Assembly: GCF_021190915.1 (NCBI RefSeq)
Contig: NZ_JAIOAP010000016.1
Span: forward strand, 1-64,000
Direction: 5' to 3'
DNA from: Cohnella silvisoli
Lineage (GTDB): Bacteria; Bacillota; Bacilli; Paenibacillales; Paenibacillaceae
DNA length: 64,000 nucleotides
Below the pieces are notes generated by a model. The model was not told the origin of the DNA, did not search any database, and saw only the letters and a list, made by a program, of their open reading frames with translations. A program made the position numbers and the translations under genes. Within the stretch, counting starts at the first letter, position 1. Every line of letters starts with the position of its first letter. Shown in pieces: positions 43,582 through 50,942 of the stretch.

Positions 43582-44397
43582 CTAAAGAAAGGATAGCAGT
43601 GTTTGGTGTATAGACCCATTAGAGGCAACCAACGAGTTGTCGCTTAATCGAAACGGCGAGCCCTCCCTGTTGGTTACCCTGCCTCCGGCCTCCTGGATAA
43701 TAAGCACGCCAGCTGCGACGTCCCAAGGATAGAGACCCTCATGCCAGAAGCCGGTCAGCTTGCCGGAGGCCACTAAACACAAATCAAGACTGGCCGCGCC
43801 TACAATGCGCACGCTTCTGGATTTCCCCGTAAACCTGCCGATTTGCTCGATAACCGGAGAATTCGGTCTCCAATCGTCAGCTTGGAAGCCGGTTGCCAGC
43901 AAAGCGTGCTCCAACTGCGATTCCGAGTCCACTTGAATAAGGCGGCCGTTCAAGTAGGCGCCATGACCCCTTCGGGCACAATAGAGCTCATTGGTTATGG
44001 GATTATAGACGACCCCGCATACGAGTTGCTCGTCTTTGACAATGCCTATCGATATCGCAAAATGAGGAAAGCCGTGAATAAAATTCGTTGTCCCGTCGAT
44101 AGGATCGATAATCCATCCGTATCCCGTCTGCGGCAGCAGGAAAGCTTCATGAGCATTCCTCAAGCTCCCATCTGTTTCCTCGGACATCATCCAGTGCTCG
44201 GGGTAGTCGCTGGTTATTCTCTCCTGTAAGATTCTCTCGCTAAGTAGGTCGACCTCGGTCACAAGATCTGAAACGTTCTTTTTTTCTTGAATACGCAATG
44301 GCTTCTTCATGAAGCTCACGATCTGCTCACCCACCTCCCGCGCATAACGGGTCGCGTCTTGCAGCAATGTATCCTCTACCTTCTGGTTTTCATTCAT
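43582..44397 (-). CDS. inositol-monophosphatase-family phosphatase, 271 aa
   Basis: The Mg-site motifs are complete: MSEETDG (about 71-77), WIIDPIDGTTNFIHGFPHFA (about 94-113) and WDVAAGVLIIQEAGG (about 219-233). The family removes phosphate from inositol phosphates, sugar phosphates, PAP or related compounds in the cytoplasm. Last gene of the ABC operon, 9 bases after the YdcZ-like gene, so it likely acts on what the transporter brings in. Confidence 0.92.
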   Translation of the reverse strand: MNENQKVEDTLLQDATRYAREVGEQIVSFMKKPLRIQEKKNVSDLVTEVDLLSERILQERITSDYPEHWMMSEETDGSLRNAHEAFLLPQTGYGWIIDPIDGTTNFIHGFPHFAISIGIVKDEQLVCGVVYNPITNELYCARRGHGAYLNGRLIQVDSESQLEHALLATGFQADDWRPNSPVIEQIGRFTGKSRSVRIVGAASLDLCLVASGKLTGFWHEGLYPWDVAAGVLIIQEAGGRVTNREGSPFRLSDNSLVASNGSIHQTLLSFL

Positions 44398-44406
44398 ATT
44401 TTCTCC

Positions 44407-44847
44407 TTAGCTCGTTGATTTCATTAAGCACCAAACGCCTGTCATAATGATCAGGATACTGCCTAGTTTAGATAGGTTAAAAGAATTTCGAGGCAAGCCC
44501 ATTAACCCGAAATGATCGATAATTGCCGAAGCAATGATTTGTCCTGCAATCATGAATATAAAGACAGGCAATGCCCCGACAGTTCCCGTCGCATAAGAAA
44601 CCCCGAACATGATGCCTACGCCTAGTATGCCTGCGATGACGATCCATAGAAGGATACTTGGCTGTAAAGGAACCGACTTAAAGCGCCAAACTACAAGGGA
44701 TGCGATGAAAATCTGTACGGCTGAAACGCCGACAATCATCCCGTATTGGCCAAGAGCCTTACCGATATGGGCATTAATCATCCCTTGGACGACTCCCAGC
44801 ATTCCTGCCGCGAGAGCGAGCAACAGATGAAATCCATTTGCTTTCAC
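44407..44847 (-). CDS. YdcZ-type (DMT superfamily) membrane protein, 146 aa
   Basis: Five membrane helices: LLLALAAGMLGVVQGMINAH, IGKALGQYGMIVGVSAVQIF, an ILLWIVIAGILGVGIMFGVS stretch, and GALPVFIFMIAGQIIASAII. This is the half-sized DMT_YdcZ family, which usually works as pairs; here there is one copy. A GTG start with AAGGAG. It may export a product of the pathway. Within the operon between the metallo-hydrolase and the phosphatase. Confidence 0.85.
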   Translation of the reverse strand: MKANGFHLLLALAAGMLGVVQGMINAHIGKALGQYGMIVGVSAVQIFIASLVVWRFKSVPLQPSILLWIVIAGILGVGIMFGVSYATGTVGALPVFIFMIAGQIIASAIIDHFGLMGLPRNSFNLSKLGSILIIMTGVWCLMKSTS

Positions 44848-44876
44848 CTATAAAGCTCCTTTGGACAAGCCATCCC

Positions 44877-45830
44877 CTACTTGTGTGGATCAGAAGGTTT
44901 GGCTCCATATCCGATTTCAATAATCGCCGATTCGCTCTCTATCCGCTGCGGATTCGTCCCACCCGTATGGCCCGTAACATAGAATGCTGCATCGGTGCAG
45001 GAACGAAGAGACTCCCATGCCGGCCGTAAATTCTCGGAGCGGTCCGCGCTAATGGGAATGATGCAGTGGGCAGGCTTGATCAAGGAAATAAGTCGAGGAT
45101 TAAAGCCGTCCGGCAATCCGTGATGGGAAACTTTCCAAACCCAGCTTTGAATGTCCATCCGTTGCGCAAGACGTTCCCATCCAGCCTCTAACTGATCCCC
45201 GCCAAATAAAATGCTCTTGTCCGGATCCTGCGTGAAACTAAGGCGATAAACCGAACTGTCGTCATTGGATAAGTCAAAAAAACTTTCAAGCGCCCTTAAG
45301 TCGTCGCCCTCGCAGCTCTTCAATAATGTTTCATAGGCAGGAAGAGGGTCCCCTGCCCAGGGATAGAGATGCGTTAGCGATACCCCCTCTTCGGACCAGA
45401 GAACTGCTTGTTCGCTCGTTCCGCATTCGTTCCGCCATAGGATCTCGGTCCCTTGTTGTCCTAAGAGATGAATGAGCTCCAAATAGGCGGTCAACATGCC
45501 ATATACCCGTTTTGTTAAATCGTTGCCGTGTTGTTCAATAACCTTCTCGGGCATCAACTTGAACGGCTCGTAAGGAAGAACGGCTTTACTAACCGATTTA
45601 GCTCTGGCAATATCCAGAAGCCCGTTAAGATGGTCCTCGTGAATGTGAGTCAGAATCAACCAGTCGAGATGTTCGATCCCTTGTCTGTCCATCCATGATA
45701 CCGGATGATCTTGATCAGGGGATACCGTGCCATCGCCTCCGTCGATTAAGGTCAGGCATCCGGAAGGCAGTCGAATCAGATGAGCGTCTCCCCAGCCGAC
45801 ATCGAGAAATTGCAAGTTGACCTTGGTCAT
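44877..45830 (-). CDS. metallo-beta-lactamase-fold hydrolase (ComEC/Rec2-like), 317 aa
   Basis: FLDVGWGDAHLIRLPSG, LIDGGDG and THIHEDHLNG (HxHxDH zinc motif, about 60-70) match the soluble ComEC-like branch of the metallo-beta-lactamase fold; KVSHHGLPDGFN near 220 is the second metal His pair. No signal peptide and no membrane helices, so not a DNA-uptake channel. Its ATG overlaps the ATPase stop by 4 bases, tying it to the transporter. A phosphodiester or cyclic-phosphate substrate would fit but is a guess. Confidence 0.85.
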   Translation of the reverse strand: MTKVNLQFLDVGWGDAHLIRLPSGCLTLIDGGDGTVSPDQDHPVSWMDRQGIEHLDWLILTHIHEDHLNGLLDIARAKSVSKAVLPYEPFKLMPEKVIEQHGNDLTKRVYGMLTAYLELIHLLGQQGTEILWRNECGTSEQAVLWSEEGVSLTHLYPWAGDPLPAYETLLKSCEGDDLRALESFFDLSNDDSSVYRLSFTQDPDKSILFGGDQLEAGWERLAQRMDIQSWVWKVSHHGLPDGFNPRLISLIKPAHCIIPISADRSENLRPAWESLRSCTDAAFYVTGHTGGTNPQRIESESAIIEIGYGAKPSDPHK

Positions 45831-46930
45831 ACGGCCCCCCTCGCATCCCCCGGCAGGATATGGATTTTGTGCTTATCCAACGTAAAGCGAAGGGTTCCTT
45901 GAAGATAACCCCGTACGCTAGGGCTTGTGTCATCGACGATCCATTGCAAGGGAGCGCCATTGACCCAATATCGAATCGTACGTCCAAGAAAGCTGCTTTT
46001 CTCAATCGTACCGCTCCATACGTTACCTCTCACAATTCCGATATCCGCCTCGTCAATAATCGTTAGGCATTCCGGCCGTATGACAAGGGTTGCTTTGTCC
46101 CCTATTCTCAAAGAATGATTGCTTTGATGAACCTTGAACAAGGAAAAGCCGCTCCGTATCACGATGTCGCTTCCTTCAATGGCGGCAACCTCGCCCTCCA
46201 CGAAGTTAGCCGTCCCTACGAAGTCGGCTACGAATTTACTCAGCGGCTTAAAATAAATGTCCCAGGGGGTGCCCACTTGAGCGATGCGTCCATGATCGAA
46301 CACCGCAATCGTGTCGGAAATCGCCAAAGCTTCATCCTGATCGTGCGTTACGAAAATAGCGGTAATTCCTAATCGCTGCTGCAGTTCTCTAAGCTCGTTC
46401 CTTACTTCGACCCTCATCTTGGCATCAAGATTGCTAAGGGGTTCATCCATAAGCAGGATCTGCTGTCCGGTAATTAGCGCTCTGGCGAATGCCACGCGTT
46501 GCTGCTGGCCGCCGCTCAGTTCCTTGGGTTGTCTCCCCTGCAAACCCTGAAGACCGAACATGCTCAGCATGGCATCCACTTTCTCTTTCGTTTCCTGCCT
46601 GGAGGCCTTCTGCAGCTTTAATCCGTACGAGATGTTGTCGTATACCGTCATGTGCGGAAAAAGGGCATATTCTTGGAAGACAAGCGGAGTGTTTCTCTTA
46701 AATACCGGCAATCCGTTTACTTTCTGCCCGCGTATATAGATTTGTCCGTTATCCGGCTCATAGAATCCCGCGATCAACCTCATCAGAGTCGTCTTCCCGC
46801 AGCCGCTTGGTCCGAGCAGCGTCGTGAAGCTGCCTGCGGGAACATCGAGCGACACTTGACTGATCGCTTCGAATTGTCCGAAGGTTTTCGTCACGTTCTC
46901 AATTTTGATTGCAATCTCTGATGCGCTCAT
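45827..46930 (-). CDS. ABC transporter ATPase, FbpC/PotA type, 367 aa
   Basis: Walker A LGPSGCGKTTLMRLIAG (about 35-51), Q-loop VFQEYALFPHM, signature LSGGQQQRVAFARAL, Walker B ILLMDEPLSNLD, and a C-terminal TOBE region. The ATG at 46930 has GGAGG 6 bases before it. It powers the permease encoded 12 bases upstream. The closest known types carry iron, polyamines or sugar phosphates. Confidence 0.95.
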   Translation of the reverse strand: MSASEIAIKIENVTKTFGQFEAISQVSLDVPAGSFTTLLGPSGCGKTTLMRLIAGFYEPDNGQIYIRGQKVNGLPVFKRNTPLVFQEYALFPHMTVYDNISYGLKLQKASRQETKEKVDAMLSMFGLQGLQGRQPKELSGGQQQRVAFARALITGQQILLMDEPLSNLDAKMRVEVRNELRELQQRLGITAIFVTHDQDEALAISDTIAVFDHGRIAQVGTPWDIYFKPLSKFVADFVGTANFVEGEVAAIEGSDIVIRSGFSLFKVHQSNHSLRIGDKATLVIRPECLTIIDEADIGIVRGNVWSGTIEKSSFLGRTIRYWVNGAPLQWIVDDTSPSVRGYLQGTLRFTLDKHKIHILPGDARGAV

Positions 46931-46942
46931 GATTTCCTCCAA

Positions 46943-48550
46943 CTAAAGCCCGATTGATTTACCTTCTTTTCTCAACACTAGTTTCATCGCGATCAAAACG
47001 GCAAAGGCGATGGAAATCAGCACGACGGTAAAGGCTGACGCACTCCCCCAAGCCCCATTCTGCACAAGGCCGAGAATGGATACAGTGCCGACCGAAGTCT
47101 TCGCGGAATAGATAAAGATAATGACGCTTAAACAGGTTATGGACCTCAAGAACGAGATGACGATTCCCGTCATGAACGGACCTCTCAATAAAGGGAGGAC
47201 GATTTTCCTGAAGGTCGTAAAGCTGCCTGCCCCCAAATTCAACGAGGCTTCTTCCAGCGCTCCGCCGATTTGCTGAAGACCTGCTAAACATGCGCTGTAA
47301 CACGTAGGTAAATTCCAGAACATTAACGCTAGCACCATGATCAGAGAAGTTCCTGTAAGAAGGAAAGGCTCCTCGTTAAACGCTAGAGCAAAGCCCAGAC
47401 CGAGGAATACCCCGGGAACCGCTCCCGGCAGGATCGCCATGAAATCCAGAAAGGGATTAATGCCCACGCGTTTCTTCTGAACGATATAAGCTAGCGGCAG
47501 CGCAAGCAGCCCCGCAGCCACAGAAGAGAGGATGGCAAATTTCAAGCTGTTGTAGATTTCTCGTCCCTTATCCATGACATATTCCATATTTTTCAAGGTA
47601 AGTGACCAATCATAACCCCAAGTCTTCGTGAAAGCGCCATAGAACAGAACCCCATAGACAGCGAGAATGAAGAGGGTAACGAATAGGCAGAAAGAAAATA
47701 ACCCCCACTTGACGGCAAAAGGAAGCGGATAAAACTCCAAGGACGTTTCTTTGCCGGTAACCGTAACATAAGAAAGCTTGCCAACCCAAAATCTATTCCA
47801 TAGAAATAAGCCAAGCGCCGGGACAAGCAGTGCGGTGGAAAGAACGGCAGCCGATCTTAAATCGAATAGGCCCGACATCTGTAAATAAGCTTCAGTCGGC
47901 AATACGTTGAAGTTCCCGGCTATAATAATCGGATTCCCGAAATCGGCCAGCACGTTCATAGCCGCAATAAGAGCACCTCCAGCGACACCCGGACGGCATA
48001 ACGGAAAGAAAACCTTCTTAAACACATGCCAATGCGTTGCCCCCAAATTGTAGGCGGCATATTCCAAATTCGTAGAGATGGATCTCATCACTCCGTGAAT
48101 AACGGCAAAGGCGTAGGGAAAGAAGGTGATCGTCTGAACCAGCCACAATCCGTGCCAACCGTAAATGTCGAAATTCATATGCAAAACATGCTTGGAAACC
48201 ATGCCTTGTCTGCCGAAAAGAAGAATATAGGACAGCGCAACGATAAACGGCGGCGAGACGATAGGCAGTATCGTTATGAATTTAAATAGCCCTTTGAGAG
48301 GGACATTTAACCTTGTAATCGTATAGGAAAATACGAAAGCGATAATCGTACAGGAAATCGTCGAAATAGCGGTAATAAACAAGCTGTTCAGCACGGCGTG
48401 AGACCAACGGTAATTCGTAAAAAGCTTGAGGTAGTCTCCCATTTGCGAATAGCTAACGACTTTAAGGATCGGCCAAAGGACAAAAAAACCGGTAAAGATG
48501 ATAAGGGCAGCGATACCGATAGCGAGCAACGGTTCGTTTCTAAATCGCAC
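46943..48550 (-). CDS. ABC transporter permease, fused FbpB/AfuB type, about 535 aa
   Basis: Two six-helix permease domains in one chain (about 10-270 and 290-535), each with an EAA loop: LEYAAYNLGATHWHVFKKVF and LEEASLNLGAGSFTTFRKIV. This two-in-one form is typical of ferric and hexose-phosphate importers. Start uncertain: the frame is open to a TTG at 48601; the GTG at 48550 has AAAGGTG 9 bases before it. 82 bases after the binding-protein stop. Confidence 0.92.
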   Translation of the reverse strand: MRFRNEPLLAIGIAALIIFTGFFVLWPILKVVSYSQMGDYLKLFTNYRWSHAVLNSLFITAISTISCTIIAFVFSYTITRLNVPLKGLFKFITILPIVSPPFIVALSYILLFGRQGMVSKHVLHMNFDIYGWHGLWLVQTITFFPYAFAVIHGVMRSISTNLEYAAYNLGATHWHVFKKVFFPLCRPGVAGGALIAAMNVLADFGNPIIIAGNFNVLPTEAYLQMSGLFDLRSAAVLSTALLVPALGLFLWNRFWVGKLSYVTVTGKETSLEFYPLPFAVKWGLFSFCLFVTLFILAVYGVLFYGAFTKTWGYDWSLTLKNMEYVMDKGREIYNSLKFAILSSVAAGLLALPLAYIVQKKRVGINPFLDFMAILPGAVPGVFLGLGFALAFNEEPFLLTGTSLIMVLALMFWNLPTCYSACLAGLQQIGGALEEASLNLGAGSFTTFRKIVLPLLRGPFMTGIVISFLRSITCLSVIIFIYSAKTSVGTVSILGLVQNGAWGSASAFTVVLISIAFAVLIAMKLVLRKEGKSIGL

Positions 48551-48632
48551 AACGTTCCACACCTTTCGGAGGTAAACCGTGCACCTCCTCCCGCAGAACA
48601 ATTATAGGAGGAGGTGTTTGAATTTAGTTTGT

Positions 48633-49754
48633 TTATTTAGCCGTAAGTTGAGTGAATTTCTCTACAACCGCAGGTTTCATCTCGGCAGCTTTGCTTCTGT
48701 CGTAAGCGACAAGATCCACATCTTCGATCTTGACCATGCCTTCCGGCGGGGCTACGTCTTTTCTAACGGAATAGCGATTGGACATCTGCGTATTCATTTC
48801 CCCGATTGGTTTAGTCAATAACCAGTCAACGAACTTCTTCGCATTTTCCGTGTTTCCGCCGCCTTTGACGATACCGACTCCGCCGATTTCGAAAGCGGTT
48901 TGCTTCGGAATGATGACTTTAATCGGATAACCTTGTTTAGCGGATTTCACGATATCATGCGCCCATGACATCCCGATAACAAATTCGCCCGTAGCGGTAA
49001 GGTTAATTCCGTCCCCTGCCGCTTTCGTGTAATGGTGCACATTCGTATTCAAATTCTTTAAGTACTCCCAACCTTTTTCTTCTCCTAAGCGGAACAATTG
49101 GTCGGCAACAAAGATATAACCGCCGCCTGCCGTAGCGGGATTGGAAGTAATATATAATCCCTTATAGTTAGAATCGAGCAGATCGTCCCAAGTCGTCGGT
49201 TCTTTTACGCCCTTGGGCGCAAGCTCCTTCTCGAATCTTTCCGTATTTAGAATGATTCCGAGCACGCCCATGTACCAGCCCTGCCAGAAACCATTCGGAT
49301 CGTTAAACTGCGCATCGAGATCCTTGGCATTCGGGGAAACGTAATTTTCAAGAATACCTTCTTTCGCGAGAGGCTCGTAAAATTCAACGGACCCGCCTAC
49401 GAAAATATCAGCCTGGGGATTCGCTTTCTCGGCTAATATACGCGTACTAGTCTCGCCTGCATTTCCAATGCGCAAATATTCGAGTTCGATACCGGTATCT
49501 TCTTTGAATTTCTTCTGAAGCTGAATAATATCATCCTCGTTTAATGCGGCGTACACGACTAGCTTGTTCGATTCAGGGGAAGCCGATTGGTCAGGCTCAG
49601 CGCTTGCCGATTCAACCACCGAATTCGATGGAGATTCGCTTGCCGCAGATGCTTGGGTGTCGTTGTTAGCACCGCAACCCGATAACACCGTAACTAACGC
49701 TAACATTACCATCATCATTACACTTGCGAGTCTGGTGCTCGTTTTCTTGAACAT
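48633..49754 (-). CDS. ABC solute-binding lipoprotein, AfuA/FbpA type, 373 aa
   Basis: Lipoprotein signal ending VLSGC (Cys27), a Ser/Ala/Glu linker, then a two-lobe binding protein (KLVVYAALNEDDIIQLQKKF, TSNPATAGGGYIFVADQLF, GMSWAHDIVKSAKQGYPIKV). The family binds ferric iron, 2-aminoethylphosphonate or sugar phosphates. The Tyr pair that holds iron in FbpA is not obvious, which points to a non-iron ligand. ATG at 49754 with GGGAGG. An operator-like TGTCTAGACA lies 75 bases upstream. Confidence 0.9.
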   Translation of the reverse strand: MFKKTSTRLASVMMMVMLALVTVLSGCGANNDTQASAASESPSNSVVESASAEPDQSASPESNKLVVYAALNEDDIIQLQKKFKEDTGIELEYLRIGNAGETSTRILAEKANPQADIFVGGSVEFYEPLAKEGILENYVSPNAKDLDAQFNDPNGFWQGWYMGVLGIILNTERFEKELAPKGVKEPTTWDDLLDSNYKGLYITSNPATAGGGYIFVADQLFRLGEEKGWEYLKNLNTNVHHYTKAAGDGINLTATGEFVIGMSWAHDIVKSAKQGYPIKVIIPKQTAFEIGGVGIVKGGGNTENAKKFVDWLLTKPIGEMNTQMSNRYSVRKDVAPPEGMVKIEDVDLVAYDRSKAAEMKPAVVEKFTQLTAK

Positions 49755-49828
49755 TGTAATCCTCCCGATCCATGATTTTTTTATTTGTTCCATCTTGCAA
49801 CCCGCATAACTACAGGCTTTCGAGGAGT

Positions 49829-49838
49829 TGTCTAGACA
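49829..49838. promoter_or_regulatory. TGTCTAGACA palindrome upstream of the binding protein
   Basis: A perfect 10-base palindrome within TTGTCTAGACATCC, 75 bases upstream of the lipoprotein start. The same 10 bases stand before the GntR gene at 50737. HutC/PhnF-type GntR proteins bind sites with a central TCTAGA. Confidence 0.75.
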
Positions 49839-49911
49839 TCCTCTGGCTTCATTATCGTTGTGAACTGTCATCGTTGTATCACGCGGGTATTAAACATGAG
49901 TTAAATAGAAA

Positions 49912-49942
49912 ACCGCTCTTCTTACGGAGTAAGAAGAGCGGT
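49912..49942 (-). terminator. terminator after the GntR gene
   Basis: A perfect 14-bp stem ACCGCTCTTCTTAC/GTAAGAAGAGCGGT around 3 bases, then TTTTCTATTT on the minus strand. It separates the regulator from the ABC operon, so the operon has its own promoter. Confidence 0.9.
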
Positions 49943-49962
49943 CAAACTTCTGAATATGAGAT

Positions 49963-50676
49963 TTACCTTTCTCGACGTACCCAAAATTTAAATACGTCGT
50001 TACGAAAGTAATCATAGGAGAATAGGATAGGCACCCTGTCTTCATTGTAATGAGTTTGTTTCAATAAAATGACCGTGGCTTCGGGTTTTACCTGTAATTT
50101 GTGGCAATTCGTATCGGAAGACGGCGGGACAATTAACTCGGTATTGGCAGCTACGATACGAATATCGCATACGTCTTCGAGAAACTTCATGAGAGAGCCT
50201 TGCAATGTCGTCTTCTGAAATGCGTCCCCGATCAATGCATTAGGCATGATATTAATATTATAGGAGACGGGTTCACCGTCGGCCATTCGAATACGCTCGA
50301 TGATCGTTATTGGATCTCCCGGGCTTATATGCAAGAAGTCGGCCCATTCCTCCTGACACGGTTCTTCGCGTATGGACTCATGGTGTTCCCCTTCGCTTAG
50401 GGAGGCTGACGTTATCATCTCCGAGGTAGAGCTGAGATGATCGATGCTGCTTGGGATCGAAGCCAAGGGACGAACGACGAAACGCCCTATTCCGCTGCGG
50501 ACTCTCAGTTTGCCTTCCCGTTCCATTTGCTTGACGGCTGCCCGAAACGTCTCTCGGCTCACATTGAATTTGCGAGCCATGTCGGGCTCGGATGGAAGCA
50601 TCGAGCCAATCGCCAACTCACCTGTTCGAATTTGACGTTCAAGCTCTTCCTTAATGATCAAATAGTTGTGCTTCAT
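49963..50676 (-). CDS. GntR/HutC-family regulator with UTRA domain, 237 aa
   Basis: An N-terminal winged helix (about 5-70, MLPSEPDMARKFNVSRETFR, VRSGIGRFVV) and a C-terminal UTRA ligand domain (about 90-235, ITIIERIRMADGEPVSYNIN, VILLKQTHYNEDRVPILFSY). UTRA domains bind small anions such as sugar phosphates, phosphonates or histidine-pathway acids. The start lacks a strong ribosome site. The gene has its own TGTCTAGACA site, which suggests it represses itself and the downstream ABC operon until the ligand is present. Confidence 0.9.
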   Translation of the reverse strand: MKHNYLIIKEELERQIRTGELAIGSMLPSEPDMARKFNVSRETFRAAVKQMEREGKLRVRSGIGRFVVRPLASIPSSIDHLSSTSEMITSASLSEGEHHESIREEPCQEEWADFLHISPGDPITIIERIRMADGEPVSYNINIMPNALIGDAFQKTTLQGSLMKFLEDVCDIRIVAANTELIVPPSSDTNCHKLQVKPEATVILLKQTHYNEDRVPILFSYDYFRNDVFKFWVRRER

Positions 50677-50736
50677 TATTTTACATCCGGCTTTCTAGGC
50701 ATAAGCCCGCAAAATAATACGGCATTGTTATTTGGG

Positions 50737-50746
50737 TGTCTAGACA
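50737..50746. promoter_or_regulatory. TGTCTAGACA palindrome upstream of the GntR gene
   Basis: Second perfect copy of the palindrome, 60 bases before the GntR start and 197 before the nucleotidase start on the other strand. It may therefore govern both directions. Confidence 0.7.
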
Positions 50747-50872
50747 ATGTAATCATATCGATCATTTGTTATCGCAAATTTATGTTAAATCGTGTTTATT
50801 GTAAAAGTGTCAAAACAGAGTAAAAAAACCGAAAAGTCAACCTTTCAATAATTTATTCCTATTTAACAATCA

Positions 50873-50902
50873 ATAGAGGGCCATTTGACAATGGTCCTCT
50901 AT
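50873..50902 (+). promoter_or_regulatory. hairpin in the leader of the nucleotidase gene
   Basis: ATAGAGG-CCATT and AATGG-CCTCTAT pair (one unpaired base on each side) around TGAC and run into ATTATTATTAT. It ends 40 bases before the start codon. It may be a terminator for an incoming transcript or an attenuator in the leader. Confidence 0.5.
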
Positions 50903-50942
50903 TATTATTATGGAGCTAAATAGATGTTATAGGAGGAAGGTT

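Noticed and set aside
46943..49754. Ferric-iron uptake operon
   Set aside because: The transporter is of the Fbp type, but there is no Fur-like box, the iron-binding Tyr pair is not evident, and the regulator and enzymes point to an organic phosphate.
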